Assembly: GCA_015178975.1 (NCBI GenBank)
Contig: WHVD01000009.1
Coordinates: forward strand, 1,426,001 to 1,490,000
Source: Hysterangium stoloniferum
Lineage: Eukaryota; Basidiomycota; Agaricomycetes; Hysterangiales; Hysterangiaceae
Direction: 5' to 3'
Length of the DNA: 64,000 nt
The notes below the pieces were generated by a model. The model saw only the letters and a program-made list of their open reading frames with translations. It ran no database searches and had not been told where the DNA came from. The translations under genes and the position numbers were made by a program. Positions 62,901-64,000 of this stretch are shown here, piece by piece. Position 1 is the stretch's first letter, and each line of letters starts with the position of its first letter.

Positions 62901-64000
62901 TCACAGATCACTGTACCGAACCGAATACAAGGAGCATTTCATGTCACTAATGGTAAGCCAACCGAATAATCCCACAGCCTGCCCCAAGTTCAACTCGAGG
63001 TGTGCCAATGGCTTGAATCCTGTGACGGCAGCCAAGAAGGGACTAAAACCCCCGTTGAAACCCGGGAGTTGGTAGCCAAGTGATATAGACATATTGGTCA
63101 GTATATCCAACACCTTGAAGAGTATCCGTGACGTAGTGATGAAGGATGACTGATAATAATGTTTGCGAGGCGGTGTTGACATTGGTGCTGTGGCAGTAAT
63201 GTGAGTATGGGGGAGGAGGTGGTAATGGGATAAAGAAGGGTAGATACACGTACTGAGCGTTTGAGATGTTGCCTGTGAAAATCCAAGTAGAAATGGAAAT
63301 AATGCCGGGAACCATGGATAGCATGAAGTTCAACTGTGTCGTCAACAGACACAGGAACACCAATGGGAGTATTAAGGCCGTCAGAGTGATCCCACTTAGG
63401 ACCACAATGGGTCTGGTGAAACCTGAGAGGCTTCATCATCGTTATAGAAGTGATGATTTTATTCAAGTGCTTGGATTCAGTGGTAGTGGAGAATAAACCT
63501 GGGGTGGTAAGGAATGAGGTTAAACCAATGGGCGATACAAAAATATCATCGATTGCGTTAAGAAGCATGCATCCGAACTTGGAAGATCAAGAAATGCTGG
63601 AGAGTTTGTATAGATATTTATTCAGGCGATGAATACTGATTGTCGAGTGTCCCGCCCAACCTGACGCATTTCTTAGGATAGATCAAGCTATAACATTCTA
63701 TTTCCTTTCTATTAAAAAATAGTATGGGTTGGCTTAATGTCAATGTACAAACTACAATGGCCCATTAAGTTTGTAATGAAATACTTCTACCAATCAATGT
63801 GCCAGTTAGTGAATCACCTTCTGCCATAATAGGTTTGGTGATAGGTTTGGTGTACATAGGCTAAATCAGGAATCAGCCCACTGAGCATGGTCAAAGTACA
63901 AATCGCTAAACTTTTTTTTTTTTCATTTCGACATCAGCGGAATGACGATAATTCTGAATTATTTATAGACAGAAATAATAGTATTTATCTTCATTGTGTT
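62901..64000 (-). pseudogene. X6 module, copy 2 (hypothetical membrane protein)
   Basis: Minus-strand frame 63405-63043 reads MVLSGITLTALILPLVFLCL LTTQLNFMLSMVPGIISIST WIFTGNISNAQYVYLPFF with a strong membrane segment, and 63182-62901 carries the continuation KVLDILTNMSISLGYQLPGF, FKPLAHLELNLGQAVGLFGW, ending SVRYSDL. Relative to the copy at 47 kb an extra G after MKP (about 63428) shifts the start frame, while this copy lacks the stop found there, so the two copies are broken at different sites. 63640-64000 is the shared upstream region. Confidence 0.5.

Noticed and set aside
62901-63570. X6 considered as a pheromone receptor or a multi-pass membrane family
   Set aside because: Only one or two membrane segments are visible and no conserved receptor motif; left as hypothetical.
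1-64000. CRISPR arrays, bacterial operons or rRNA genes
   Set aside because: No regularly spaced direct repeats with unique spacers and no rRNA motifs; the tandem arrays at 4-232 and 14011-14108 lack variable spacers.

Overview
The window looks like transposon-saturated chromatin of a filamentous basidiomycete, most likely a mushroom-forming Agaricomycete. The reasons are Ty3/gypsy elements ending in a chromodomain, a second gypsy lineage with a long Pro/Ser-rich gag, a Tad1-like LINE 3' end, copia remnants, and introns of about 50-60 bp with GT...AG borders. I see no complete, undamaged host gene. Almost every coding stretch is a broken transposon gene or one copy of a local repeat.

Left half (1-29.7 kb), nested retrotransposons. 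Element A (+) contributes only its chromodomain, an antisense accessory gene and a 3' LTR (233-2740); it was inserted into the 5' LTR of element B. Element B (+, 2741-10762) has RT, RNase H, integrase and chromodomain, another copy of the antisense accessory gene, and a truncated 3' LTR. It is itself interrupted by a Tc1-like element (5263-6383) and two solo LTRs (6810-7679 and 9520-10272). A CpG-richer stretch follows (10.76-15.5 kb). It holds a solo LTR with a perfect target duplication, a minisatellite, and a gene with a tandemly duplicated Cys/Trp domain. Then come a copia RNase H remnant, another gypsy LTR, and element D on the minus strand (about 17.45-23.58 kb) with a third accessory gene copy. 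Element E (+, 23588 to about 29420) has a different gag and a decayed pol, and runs directly into another copia fragment.

Right half (29.7-64 kb), a mosaic of dispersed modules that recur in different orders and orientations. I label them X1 (a five-exon gene family, eight full or partial copies), X2 (a membrane-anchored protein with acidic repeats, three copies), X3, X4, X5, X6 and R1. The most striking structure is a nearly symmetric inverted repeat spanning 48.4-54.4 kb, with arms of about 3 kb and a centre near 51.45 kb. A BEACH-domain gene fragment, a 5'-truncated LINE, a copia gag remnant, a small foldback element and one 305-bp solo LTR lie between or inside these modules. The module families do not resemble any transposase I recognise. 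They look like low-copy gene pieces amplified and shuffled by recombination, with X1 the best supported as a true gene because its splice sites are conserved between copies.

Decay signature. In gypsy elements A, B and D, many lost codons fit C-to-T or G-to-A change (CGA to TGA, TGG to TAG, Glu to Lys at an integrase active site). That fits methylation-driven or RIP-like mutation. All calls come from reading the sequence; no database search was run.
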